A DNA stretch of 64,000 nucleotides from Bradyrhizobium canariense (GTDB taxonomy: Bacteria; Pseudomonadota; Alphaproteobacteria; Rhizobiales; Xanthobacteraceae). The stretch covers positions 62,001 through 126,000 of the forward strand of contig NZ_VSST01000006.1 of NCBI RefSeq assembly GCF_019402665.1. The letters run 5' to 3'. The notes below the pieces were generated by a model, which made no database searches, was not told the origin of the DNA, and saw nothing but the letters and a program-made list of their open reading frames with translations. The translations under genes were made by a program, and so were the position numbers. Below, piece by piece: positions 37,212 through 45,480 of this stretch (positions within the stretch are counted from its first letter, which is position 1; the number at the start of each line of letters is the position of its first letter).

Positions 37212-38108
37212 CTCCAGCCATCCGCGTTGCGAAAGTCCATTAAGCGCGTCCCGCACCTCAGGCATCCGGCGAAGCTTGCAGTTCGTCTCGCGGCAGGTCT
37301 CCCCCGGGCCAGCCTGGCCGGCCTCGCGCTCGGAGAAGTAGCGCGCCGGCGATTTGCCAAGCGCCTTCTTGAACATGGTGATGAACGCACTCACCGACTC
37401 GTAGCCGAGCGCCTCGGACACGGACTGAACCGTGTTGCCAGCAGACAATTTCTGGATGGCGACGATGATCTGAAGCTGCTGACGCCAGCGACTGAAGGTC
37501 ATGCCGGTCTCGCCGAGCACAATGCGCATCAGCGTCCGCTCGCCGAGCGCGACGGCTTGCGCCCACTCCGCCACGGTCCTACGGTCGGCCGGATTGTCCA
37601 TCAAGGCATCGGCGATCATACGCAGTTTCGAACTCCGCGTGATCGGAAGATGCAGCCGTTCGGTCGGCATGGCGATCAACTCGTTGAGGAGCACCGCGGC
37701 GATCCGCGCGGGCGGGCCGTCGGGATCGTAGAGCGGGGGCAGCGTCGCCATCCGATGGATCAGCTCGTGCAACAGCGGTGAGATCGACAGCGTGCAGCAT
37801 TCCTGCGGCACGCTCGCCGCATCCATGTCCACATAGAGAAACAGCAGGCTGGCGTTGCCGCTGACGCGATTGCTGTGGGGCATACCGCCGGGAATCCAGA
37901 CGCCGCAGCGCGGCGGGACCATCCACAGGCCGCTCGGCACTTCGCACGTCACACCGCCGCGCTGGGCGAGGACGAGCTGTCCCTTGCGATGGATATGAAC
38001 CGGCAGTTCGTCCTCCTGCTCCCGGGTATCCACCATGCCGGCCACGATCGGACGGTCCAAAATGTCAGGATCGAACCGCCGATAGTGCTGATAGAGCGTG
38101 CCGCGCAT
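37170..38108 (-). CDS. AraC-family regulator with N-terminal cupin sensor (paralogue)
   Basis: About 312 residues; ATG 38108 with AAAGGA 5 bases upstream is preferred over ATG 38114. The cupin sensor has LPVHIHRKGQLV and GLWMVPPRCGVWIPGGMPHSN, and the AraC domain ends ALGYESVSAFITMFKKALGKSPARYF, followed by a 50-residue tail. It shares this layout and many residues with the regulator at 22495-23355. It is divergent from the efflux genes starting at 38199, with only 90 bp between, so it probably controls them. It is convergent with and overlaps ribB. Confidence 0.88.
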   Translation of the reverse strand: MRGTLYQHYRRFDPDILDRPIVAGMVDTREQEDELPVHIHRKGQLVLAQRGGVTCEVPSGLWMVPPRCGVWIPGGMPHSNRVSGNASLLFLYVDMDAASVPQECCTLSISPLLHELIHRMATLPPLYDPDGPPARIAAVLLNELIAMPTERLHLPITRSSKLRMIADALMDNPADRRTVAEWAQAVALGERTLMRIVLGETGMTFSRWRQQLQIIVAIQKLSAGNTVQSVSEALGYESVSAFITMFKKALGKSPARYFSEREAGQAGPGETCRETNCKLRRMPEVRDALNGLSQRGWLELERFVSDDLDAEA

Positions 38109-38198
38109 TGTCATCCTTTAGCAATTAATTGGCAGAATAACGAAATTCTCTCGACGCAGCAAACCCTATGGTCTCCGTGCTTCACGGACGATCACATC

Positions 38199-40268
38199 AT
38201 GCCTTCACCATTTCTGTCTCGGCTTCTCGCAGCAGCAGCGCCCGGCCGGCTCGATCCGAAATGGGCGCTGTTCTCGGCGAACTCCTTCATCGCGGCAATG
38301 CTCGCGATCTATTTTGCCTTCCGGCTCGGATTGGAGCGGCCGTATTGGGCGATGCTCACGGTCTATCTGACCGCACAGCCGTTCGCCGGCGCGGTTCGGT
38401 CACGCGCCGTCTACCGCTTTGTCGGGACATTGCTGGGCGCCTGCGCGGCGCTGGCGCTGGTCCCGATCCTGGTCGATCAACCCGCGTTATTGTCGGTTGC
38501 CGTTACCGCATGGGCCGGACTCTGCCTCTATATCTCCTTGCAGGACCGCACGCCGCGCAGCTATGCTTTCCTGCTGGCAGGCTACACCGCGACGACAATC
38601 GCGTTCTCGAGCGTCCACGTTCCGGCGATGGTATTTGTGACCGCGCTGTCGCGTGTCGAGGAGATCCTGCTCGGCATCGGCTGTGCGACCCTGGTGCACA
38701 CCCTGCTGTTCCCGCGCGACGTCACTACTCCTGTGCTGAAATCCCTCTGCGCCGCATTGTCGGACGCCTTCGCCCGGACCACCGATGTGCTCTGCGCGCG
38801 CGTCGACAAGGCACCGAATACGGGGCGCTGGAAGCTCGCTGCGGACATCACGCAAATCGAGATCCTGTCGACGCACCTGCGCTACGACACCGCCGCGAGC
38901 AAGCCGGACCTGCGCGCCATCGGTGCCGTGCAGGACCAGCTCGCATTGGTCTTGCCGATGCTGCTGTCGGTGGAGGACGGACTCGCCGCCTTGGGAGAGC
39001 GGCGCTCGGCCGAGTTGAACCACCTGCTGTCTGAACTCGCCGACTGGACACGTGCGCCAGAGCGATCACCGGCCACTTCCGACGAACTGATCAGAAAGTG
39101 CACATCGTTCGAAGCGACCTGTTGCAACGATCGCAGCGAATGGGATCGGCTGATCGAGGCCGGAACCGCGGCCAGATTGGCCACGCTGATCGAAGCGCTG
39201 GCTGCCGCGCGAAACCTGTCGCGCGCATTGCACAGCGGTGCTCACCCTGCCATTTGGAGCCAAGCTAGCCTGCGGGATCGACACGTGAGGCGACGCCTGC
39301 ACAGCGATCCCGGCCTTGCCGTTCTGTCGGTCGTGGCTCTTGGCGTCGCCGTGCTCGGCTGCTGCACGGTCTGGATCACGACGGCCTGGCCGGAAGGCGG
39401 CGTCGCCACGCAAATCGCCGCCATCGCCGCGGCGCTCTACAGCAGCCTCGACGATCCCGCGCCAACGCTGATTTGCTCCGCGCTCTGGACGCTGGCCTGC
39501 CTGCCGATCGCCGCGATCTACCTGTTCGTGATCTTCCCGGCCATCACCGGCTTTCCGATGCTGGTGTTCTCGCTGGCGCCGACCTTTCTGGTGATCGGCT
39601 ATCTGCAGGCCAATCCCCGGCATTTCATCAAGGCGCTGGCGCTCGGTCTCGGACTGATCAGCGCGCTCGACCTCCAGAACAAATTCAGCGCCGACTTCGC
39701 TCTGTTCATCAATAGCAATGCGGCTGCGATGATCGGACTTCTCACAGCGTTCATCGCAATTCGATTGCTGCGTTCACTGTCGGCATCGGGAGCGGCGCAG
39801 CGTCTGCTGCGCCACGGCTGGTCCGATCTGGCGAGGCTGGCTGCTGCACGGCGGCCGATGAGCCGCGCCAGATGGACCAGCATCATGCTTGATCGATTCG
39901 GCCTGGTGATCCCTCGGCTGGCTGGCGCGACGACGGACATCGCGGTGGAAGCCCGTCCTTTGGCCGCGCTGCAAATCGGCCTCGATCTGCTCGCGCTCAG
40001 GCAAGCCGCAGTGCACGAGGACGAGCGCAGCGACCCTGGCCTCCAGCAGCTTCTGCCGATGCTGTCGCAGGCATTCCGCTGGCTGGCCCGCGGCAACGCG
40101 AAACTGAAGCCTGACGATGCGCGCGCCCTTCTGGCCGCGATCGACAACGCGCTGTGCGACACGCGCAAAGACACGACCGCCTGCCAGCAGCGAACGCTCG
40201 CGCTGATCGGCCTGCGTCGGACGATGTTTCCGGATGCTCATGCTTTGTCCAGAAAGGCCATGCCATGA
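38199..40268 (+). CDS. FUSC-family aromatic acid exporter, inner-membrane subunit (AaeB-like)
   Basis: About 689 residues from ATG 38199. Two blocks of hydrophobic segments (residues about 20-170 and 370-520) flank a soluble middle part, the layout of AaeB/FUSC transporters; the first block has RPYWAMLTVYLTAQPFAG. Upstream in-frame residues lack similarity. Together with the DUF1656 protein and the HlyD protein downstream it should form an efflux pump for aromatic carboxylates, fusaric acid or similar weak acids. The stop overlaps the next start (ATGA). Confidence 0.88.
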   Translation: MPSPFLSRLLAAAAPGRLDPKWALFSANSFIAAMLAIYFAFRLGLERPYWAMLTVYLTAQPFAGAVRSRAVYRFVGTLLGACAALALVPILVDQPALLSVAVTAWAGLCLYISLQDRTPRSYAFLLAGYTATTIAFSSVHVPAMVFVTALSRVEEILLGIGCATLVHTLLFPRDVTTPVLKSLCAALSDAFARTTDVLCARVDKAPNTGRWKLAADITQIEILSTHLRYDTAASKPDLRAIGAVQDQLALVLPMLLSVEDGLAALGERRSAELNHLLSELADWTRAPERSPATSDELIRKCTSFEATCCNDRSEWDRLIEAGTAARLATLIEALAAARNLSRALHSGAHPAIWSQASLRDRHVRRRLHSDPGLAVLSVVALGVAVLGCCTVWITTAWPEGGVATQIAAIAAALYSSLDDPAPTLICSALWTLACLPIAAIYLFVIFPAITGFPMLVFSLAPTFLVIGYLQANPRHFIKALALGLGLISALDLQNKFSADFALFINSNAAAMIGLLTAFIAIRLLRSLSASGAAQRLLRHGWSDLARLAAARRPMSRARWTSIMLDRFGLVIPRLAGATTDIAVEARPLAALQIGLDLLALRQAAVHEDERSDPGLQQLLPMLSQAFRWLARGNAKLKPDDARALLAAIDNALCDTRKDTTACQQRTLALIGLRRTMFPDAHALSRKAMP

Positions 40269-40483
40269 ACGAGGAAATCGCCATTGCCGGCGCCTACGTT
40301 CCGACGTTTGCGCTGGCCTGTGCTTGTGCGCTCGCGGCCTGCTTTATCGCCTCCGCGGCCAACCGCAAATTCATCGGCGTCCATATTCGAAGGTATGCGT
40401 GGCACCCCGCGCTGTTCGACTTCGCCGTCTTCGTCATTCTGACCAAGATCTTCTACGCTGTTCTGGGAAAGCTGCCGCTATGA
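40265..40483 (+). CDS. DUF1656 small membrane protein (AaeX-like)
   Basis: A 72-residue protein with two hydrophobic segments (residues about 10-30 and 48-66) and the conserved pair RRYAWHPALFD between them. DUF1656 genes lie between the FUSC and HlyD genes of aromatic acid efflux systems. ATGA overlaps on both sides couple it to its neighbours. Confidence 0.87.
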   Translation: MNEEIAIAGAYVPTFALACACALAACFIASAANRKFIGVHIRRYAWHPALFDFAVFVILTKIFYAVLGKLPL

Positions 40484-41382
40484 CAACGATGAGTTCGATG
40501 TTTCCCCGCATGATGCTCACTGTCCTGATGGTGAGCGTCGCGGCACCGGTCGGCATCGGCATGTGGGAGCATTATGAGGCGGCGCCATGGACACGGGACG
40601 GCCGCGTCCGCGCCGACATCATCGCCGTTGCCGCCGATGTCTCCGGGCTGGTCGACGAGGTGCTGGTCCGGGACAATCAGGTCGTCCGCAAGGGCGATAT
40701 CTTGCTGCGGCTGAATCCCGACCGTTTCCGCCTCGCCGTCCAACAAGCAGAGGCGTCTCTGGCCAACCGCGAAGCCGCCGCGGAGAAGGCAGCGAGCGAC
40801 CGCGCACGATACGAGAAGCTGAGCGAAGGTGTCGTGTCGCAGCAACAGCGCGAGACGATCCGCGCTACGGATTTGCAAGCCAAGGCGCTTTATGGTGAGG
40901 CCGTGGCCGACCTTCAGATCGCGCGGCTCGATCTCGATCGATCCGAAATCCGGGCGCCCGCGAACGGCCGCGTGACCAATTTCGATTTACGGCCCGGCAC
41001 CTATCTCGCCGCGGGGCGCGGCATCATGGCGCTGATCGACATCGACACCGTGCGTGTCGAAGGCTATTTCGAGGAGACCAAGATCCCGCGGATCCACCTC
41101 GGTGACGCCGTTGACGTGAAGCTGATGAGCGGAACGACGCTGAGCGGTCGGGTCGAGAGTATCGCTGGCGGAATCGAGGACCGCGATCGAAGTTTGGGGT
41201 CAAGCCTGCTCGCCAGCGTCAATCCATCGTTCTCCTGGGTCAGGCTCGCCCAGCGCATTCCGGTTCGGGTCCGCATCCCGCGCAAAGATGTCGATCGCCT
41301 GATCGTCGGAACGACTGCGACGGTGCAAGTCAATGTTGGAAACCGCAACGCACCGCCAAACACCATGGACGTTCTACGGTAA
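40480..41382 (+). CDS. HlyD-family periplasmic adaptor (AaeA-like)
   Basis: A 300-residue membrane fusion protein from ATG 40480. One N-terminal membrane anchor (residues about 8-28) is followed by a barrel-sandwich region (AAPWTRDGRVRADIIAVAAD and LVRDNQVVRKGDILLRL), an alpha hairpin rich in Ala and Glu, and a beta barrel domain. It links the inner-membrane FUSC pump to an outer-membrane channel, not encoded here. It is the last gene before the tRNA fragment. Confidence 0.9.
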   Translation: MTTMSSMFPRMMLTVLMVSVAAPVGIGMWEHYEAAPWTRDGRVRADIIAVAADVSGLVDEVLVRDNQVVRKGDILLRLNPDRFRLAVQQAEASLANREAAAEKAASDRARYEKLSEGVVSQQQRETIRATDLQAKALYGEAVADLQIARLDLDRSEIRAPANGRVTNFDLRPGTYLAAGRGIMALIDIDTVRVEGYFEETKIPRIHLGDAVDVKLMSGTTLSGRVESIAGGIEDRDRSLGSSLLASVNPSFSWVRLAQRIPVRVRIPRKDVDRLIVGTTATVQVNVGNRNAPPNTMDVLR

Positions 41383-41437
41383 CGCTCGGTAACGCGTTCA
41401 GCCGGAGCCAAGAAAATCTAATGAGAGCAAAGCTGAA

Positions 41438-41487
41438 TGGCGCGCCCGGAACGATTCGAACGTCCGCTCCTTAGATTCGTAGTCTGG
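41438..41487 (-). other. 3' fragment of tRNA-Arg(ACG), probable att site scar
   Basis: Read on the minus strand, about 50 bases match the 3' two-thirds of a tRNA-Arg(ACG). The anticodon loop CTACGAA is followed by its 3' stem TCTAA, a variable region, a T arm GGACG-TTCGAAT-CGTTC with five pairs, the acceptor strand CGGGCGC, a discriminator G and an encoded CCA. No D arm or 5' acceptor strand precedes it, so it is not a functional tRNA. Such a 3' copy is what a tyrosine integrase leaves at the far end of an integrated element. The orientation places the element on the higher-coordinate side, toward the conjugation genes. Confidence 0.75.
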
Positions 41488-42043
41488 TCCGGAGCATAGA
41501 AACAACTAGCGTTTGTTACCGTAAGCGCAAGCAAGAATCGCGAAATAGCGCCGTTTCGCCGCGGCACCAGATGTAGCCAGACCTTGAGAAAGGGCCCGCC
41601 GATCGCGCCGGGCCAAGTAGAGGCAGGAAACGAAAGATCGGATATCTTTCGCAAACGCCGAATGCAGAATTCGATCGCGGAAATCTAACGAACGACATCG
41701 GGCAGCATACTATCGTGCACATCAGACCGCATTTTGTGCTGAAGTCCGCAGCTCTCAGCGCCATTTTCGGCATTTGACGCGAGGTACGATTTCGACTGCA
41801 CCAAAAAGCGCGCGCGAAACTTGAAGGGTCCCGATCACCAGGCTCCGCACGTCCAGAACAGCTCATTTCATCGCCCGGCTCAGATCTCGCAATGCCCGCG
41901 CCGCCATACCTGCTTTTGCAATTCAGAGCTCCCAATCGCCGAGGGTTCTGCCGAGGATGACTGCCTGGGTTCGCGTTGCGATGATGAGTGTCCATTCCTT
42001 TAAATCGCGCGCTGACGAAATCGCGCCTATTTCCCGAGGTACT
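41488..42043. other. Non-coding stretch: spacer and first part of repeat copy B
   Basis: About 100 bp of unassigned sequence, then from 41586 the non-coding part of repeat copy B. The terminator hairpin of copy A is present but decayed: it has a mismatch in the stem and only three Ts after it on the minus strand (about 41589-41614). The minus-strand ORF across 41516-41995 does not keep one frame relative to copy A and is not taken as a gene. Confidence 0.5.
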
Positions 42044-42418
42044 GTCCTCGATCGTCTCTACCTAGCGCGCGGAGCGTCTTTCTTCTGAAGCTCGACAGGT
42101 CGAACAGGAGCCTAGGCACTTTTTCCAGCGCCATCGCCTTGCCTTCGATTGCGAGATGTAGAACTCGCACCAATCTGGCAAGACCGAGTTCTACAAATGC
42201 GACCGAACATGCGGATCATTCCCAATCCTGAGCTGGCTGTCTGCAATGACGATGGATGCTGCTAGATCAGGTCTTCTCTCCAGAACGACGTATCGACATG
42301 CCGCGGCAAATTCCTCCTCCTGAACGCTCAAAGGTACCTTGACCTCCCTCCGAGAAGTTCCCGCCATATTCGGGTCCCATATGAACGATCGGCAGCGAGA
42401 CACCTGATGCAGGCTCAT
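42044..42418 (-). pseudogene. Broken copy of the unknown gene at 7575-7931
   Basis: The N-terminal part reads SRREVKVPLSVQEEEFAAACR as in copy A, then NDPHVR is followed by a shift: GGCTCGCG in copy A is GGTCGCA here, a 1-bp deletion giving an early stop. The position of the original stop codon is also changed (TCG for TCA on the plus strand). Confidence 0.75.
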
Positions 42419-42429
42419 GTTTTGAATTT

Positions 42430-42675
42430 CTAGTGGCTCGCGCGCTTGGTCGACCTCTTCGCTCCCGGCAACACATCCGTGCAAACACCTTCGTACTTCG
42501 GCAGCAAGGCCTATTGTTTCTCCGAACGTCGGATGCGGATGAATGGTTTTGCTGATATCAATTGCATCGGCGCCCATCTCGAACGCCGGACAGGTTCTCC
42601 GATCATGTCGCCAGCCTGCGGGCCAACGATCACACCGTCGATGATCCGGCGAGTCTCTTGGTCGATGATCAGCTT
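42430..42675 (-). pseudogene. lpd: Second dihydrolipoyl dehydrogenase remnant (3' end only)
   Basis: About 245 bp matching the last 80 codons of E3, recognisable by [20 protein letters not shown] and GADAIDISK. Small deletions (for example between [10 protein letters not shown] and the preceding residues) break the frame. It is joined at 42675 to unrelated sequence. Confidence 0.8.
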
Positions 42676-42989
42676 GGTCGGCAAACTGGCCTTTCTGGCC
42701 GGTCAACGCAGTGTCCCGGCACATGCAGGCCCCTGGCCAGTTGCATAGCCGCATCACATTCGGCGCTTTGGGGGTGACGGCTGCGATTTCGGCACAAAAT
42801 GCCGGGGTCGTTATGAGAATAGGCAAAGACAAACTGTACGAGACACGACGTTGTGGTGTTTGGTACAAGAGCGTTTTGCCCTGACTTCACTGGCCGCGAA
42901 GCGCGGCTCTTTGGTCACTTGTTGTGGGCACAATCAACGAATTGGGCGAGATCTCTGCTCTCGCACCATGCACGGCTTGCTTGGCAGCG
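42676..42989. other. Intergenic region before the luxR remnant
   Basis: 314 bp with no recognisable gene, repeat or RNA. The regulator frame is open back to GTG 42924, but family similarity starts near 42990. Confidence 0.45.
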
Positions 42990-43717
42990 ATGCACCGCAT
43001 CTTTCAAAATTTCATTGATCTCCTAGCGACCGCAGAAGATCTCCAAGACTTCTCCAAAGCCATGGCGGACACAGCGACCGCTTTGGACCTATCGTGTTTT
43101 GCCTATCTAGCTCTCCAGCACTCAAGCAAAGGCAAACCGCGCCTAATCTCTACATATCCATCGCGGTGGGTAGCACACTATCTACGAAGCAATTATCAAG
43201 TGCTTGATCCCGTCATCGGAGAAGCTCTTCGAAACCCCGAGCCCTTTCGATGGGGGTTAATTTCAACTCGAAGTTCACATCGAAAGCACAGCATCGGCTT
43301 TTCGAAGAGGCCGCAGAATTCGGAATTCGGTTTGGCTTTACGGTGCCCATTCACGATGGCCACGGCCCCATCGCTGCATTGACCTTTGCCGTTGACCAGA
43401 GCCGCCCACAATTCGAACGGTTCATTGAATCGCATGGACGCGTTCTTCAGCTTATGGCGATGTATTTCCATGCTCATACCCGCCGAAAGCTAGCAAATGT
43501 ACACGAAATAGAGGGGGCATGCCTATCCCCGCGCGAGTTCGAATGCTTGGAGTGGGCAGCTCGGGGCAAGAGCGCTTGGGAGATTGGATGCATTCTCGGC
43601 ATCTCGCGCAACACGGTTGCCTTCTACCTAGAAGGCGCGAAGAAAAAACTCGGTGTTCGGACGATTGTGCAAGCGGTAGCCCGCTTAGCCGCCGTGAAAA
43701 GAAAAGGGCAAAATTAG
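42990..43717 (+). pseudogene. traR: LuxR-type quorum-sensing regulator (TraR-like), frameshifted
   Basis: An autoinducer-binding LuxR protein in two frames. The first part (MHRIFQNFIDLLATAEDLQDFS to DPVIGEALRNPEPFRWG) is the N-terminus of the ligand domain. At the G5 run around 43250 the frame must shift by -1 to continue VNFNSKFTSKAQHRLFEEAAEFGIR and reach the C-terminal HTH (LSPREFECLEWAARGKSAWEIG). A single missing base in the G run explains it. TraR-type proteins switch on conjugation when bound to acyl-homoserine lactone. Without correction the product lacks its DNA-binding domain. A sequencing error in the homopolymer is possible. Confidence 0.85.
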
Positions 43718-43719
43718 GG

Positions 43720-43735
43720 GCGCAGCCCCCTACAA
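43720..43735 (+). terminator. Hairpin between the luxR and luxI genes
   Basis: A short GC-rich stem, AGGGGC-GCA-GCCCCC(T), immediately after the luxR stop and without a T-tract. It may be a weak terminator or an mRNA structure between luxR and luxI. Confidence 0.35.
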
Positions 43736-43804
43736 CTACAGGTAATGACTTAAGACCCGTGATCCGCTCCAAAGGTGACGATGTACACACCCCTTGGAGG
43801 GACT

Positions 43805-44436
43805 ATGATTCAGCTAATCACACCGTCCTTGTATGGCCAGTTCGCCGAAACTCTCGCCGAAATGCATCGGTTACGATATCGCGTTTTCAAACATCGCATG
43901 GCATGGGACGTTCAAACCAGCGGCGACATGGAGATCGACGATTTCGATGCACTGCATCCCGCTTACCTAGTCCAGCTATGTGACAACGGGCAGGTGCAAG
44001 GTTCCGTACGCCTTCTCCCCACACTCGGCCCGACCATGCTTTGCGAAACTTTCCTACGCTTCTTGAAAACCAACCCGCGCCGTCAACTCCTCTCGTTTGG
44101 GAAAGTAGTAGATTCGCAATCGATGTTGCTGCCGATGCTCCGAAGGGAGATCACGGTCTTACTCGTGCTGCTTACGAGCTATTTGCGGGAATGGTCGAGT
44201 TCGGACTCTCAAGACAACTCACTGACATCGTTACCGTCACGGACGTCCGTATTGAGCGAATCCTTCGACGAGCCAGTTGGCCCCTGCGGCGCATTGGCAA
44301 TCCTTCCGCCATTGGCAACACCTTAGCCGTGGCCGGTTACCTCGAGATTTCGCGCGATACTCTGGCCAGCCTTCGTAAAGCCGGCGGGCTTTCGGCACCG
44401 GCCCTTTGGACGCCAGTAATCTCCGCGGCCGCATAG
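43805..44436 (+). pseudogene. traI: Acyl-homoserine lactone synthase (TraI/LuxI-like), frameshifted
   Basis: An autoinducer synthase in two frames. ATG 43805 has GGAGG 4-8 bases upstream. The first part has the LuxI N-terminal motif LRYRVFKHRMAWDV and VRLLPTLGPTMLCETF. Near 44055 one base is missing, and the rest continues in the next frame: PTLLENQPAPSTPLVWESSRFAID through VTVTDVRIERILRRASWPLRRIG to the end. Unshifted, translation runs to 44326 with an unrelated tail and loses the C-terminal half of the active-site cleft. With the broken luxR gene upstream, the signalling pair appears dead. Confidence 0.87.
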
Positions 44437-44462
44437 GACGATCCAGGCCAACAAACGATATG

Positions 44463-44489
44463 CCCGTCCCCGCCTAGAGCGGGGACGGG
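44463..44489 (+). terminator. Strong hairpin after traI
   Basis: An 11-bp perfect stem (CCCGTCCCCGC with GCGGGGACGGG) and a 5-base loop CTAGA, 27 bp after the traI stop. No T-run follows, so it may slow or protect the traI transcript more than terminate it. Confidence 0.5.
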
Positions 44490-44514
44490 TATCTTGCGGT
44501 TCGCTTACCGAGCT

Positions 44515-45480
44515 ATGAACATGACGGAAATTGAGACCAGGAACGACCAGCGAAACGCAGCGAGAGCTATTGACCTGCAACAGCTTCGACTCGCGGTCGC
44601 CGCTTGTGACTACGGTAGCTTTCGACGAGCCGCGGAAGCGCTTTCAATCAAGCACACCGCGTTCAGCCGTGCTATCGGTCAGCTCGAGCACCTCGTGGGC
44701 ACTTCACTGTTTGAGCGCTCAAGCGGGGGTATCAAGCCTACGTTGACCGGATGCGCAATTTTGCGCATTGCACGGCTAATACTGGAGCAGGTCGACATGC
44801 TCGTTGATGCCGGAAGGTCCGGTGGCCGCGGCGATACTGGCCATCTTGTCGTCGGTTTCTTCACATCCATGTCCACCGGCAATTTGCGAGCGACGATAGG
44901 TGAGCTCAAGAAGCTGCTACCAGGGCTTGAACTGGCAACGATCGAACGCTCACGCTTTCGTTTGATGACTGCCCTCGGTAACGGAACCGTCGACGTTGTC
45001 GTTAGCCCTGGACGTCCGGCTTCAAAGGACACAAGATCACTATTGCTCTGGAGCGAACGCATCCTGATCTCGCTGCCGCAGGATCATGTCTTGGCGGCAC
45101 GCGAGATCGTCTATTGGACAGATTTGCGTAACGAAAAGATCCTCCTAAGTGAGTATGATCCAGGACGAGAGCTCGAGGATCTTTTGATTTCGAAGCTCGT
45201 ACTACCCGACGATCGGCCCAAGGTAGAGCGCCATGACGTAAGCCGCGGCATTATCAAGAGTCTTACGAGTATGGGCATGGGGCTCAGTCTGGCTATGGAA
45301 TCGGATATTGGCACAAGCTTCGCTGGCGTTGTGTACCGAGAGTTGCAGGACGGAACGGGACCAAGCCGGGTGGACTTCTATGCGCATTGGCGCGAAGACA
45401 ATCAGAATCCGGCTCTGAAGCGTTTCCTCAATCTGTTGGCAGAACGCTATCCCTCGCCTCCGCCAACACCCGGGGCGTGA
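44515..45480 (+). CDS. LysR-family transcriptional regulator
   Basis: About 321 residues from ATG 44515 (ATG 44521 also possible). The N-terminal HTH (LQQLRLAVAACDYGSFRRAAEALSIKHTAFSRAIGQLE, residues about 23-60) is typical, and a periplasmic-binding-like effector domain follows. LysR genes of this kind are often found between traI and the trb operon of rhizobial elements. It is convergent with the DUF2274 gene, overlapping it by 34 bp. The effector is unknown. Confidence 0.87.
   Translation: MNMTEIETRNDQRNAARAIDLQQLRLAVAACDYGSFRRAAEALSIKHTAFSRAIGQLEHLVGTSLFERSSGGIKPTLTGCAILRIARLILEQVDMLVDAGRSGGRGDTGHLVVGFFTSMSTGNLRATIGELKKLLPGLELATIERSRFRLMTALGNGTVDVVVSPGRPASKDTRSLLLWSERILISLPQDHVLAAREIVYWTDLRNEKILLSEYDPGRELEDLLISKLVLPDDRPKVERHDVSRGIIKSLTSMGMGLSLAMESDIGTSFAGVVYRELQDGTGPSRVDFYAHWREDNQNPALKRFLNLLAERYPSPPPTPGA

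Larger units (their letters stand above)
41586..42675. repeat. Direct repeat, copy B (about 1.09 kb), paired with 7121-8209
   Basis: Same orientation and order as copy A: terminator, non-coding stretch, unknown gene, lpd 3' part. It is more decayed, with a weakened terminator, a 1-bp deletion and stop loss in the unknown gene, and small deletions in the lpd part. The match ends at ATGATCAGCTTG, after which the two loci diverge. It begins about 100 bp inside the tRNA-Arg fragment. Confidence 0.85.

Noticed and set aside
41516..41995. A 159-codon minus-strand ORF in repeat copy B, with partly similar ORFs near 7068-7379 in copy A
   Set aside because: The similar peptides fall in different frames in the two copies and indels between them are not multiples of three, so base-level duplication explains the likeness.
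43240..43265. Programmed -1 ribosomal frameshift in luxR
   Set aside because: The G5 run follows ATGG, so the P-site codon cannot re-pair well after a -1 slip and no canonical heptamer exists. A one-base deletion or read error is simpler.
43736..43743. CTACAGGT, the half-site of a lux-type box upstream of traI
   Set aside because: The other half of the palindrome is absent (GGGGGCTG lies there), so it is too weak to call a TraR operator.
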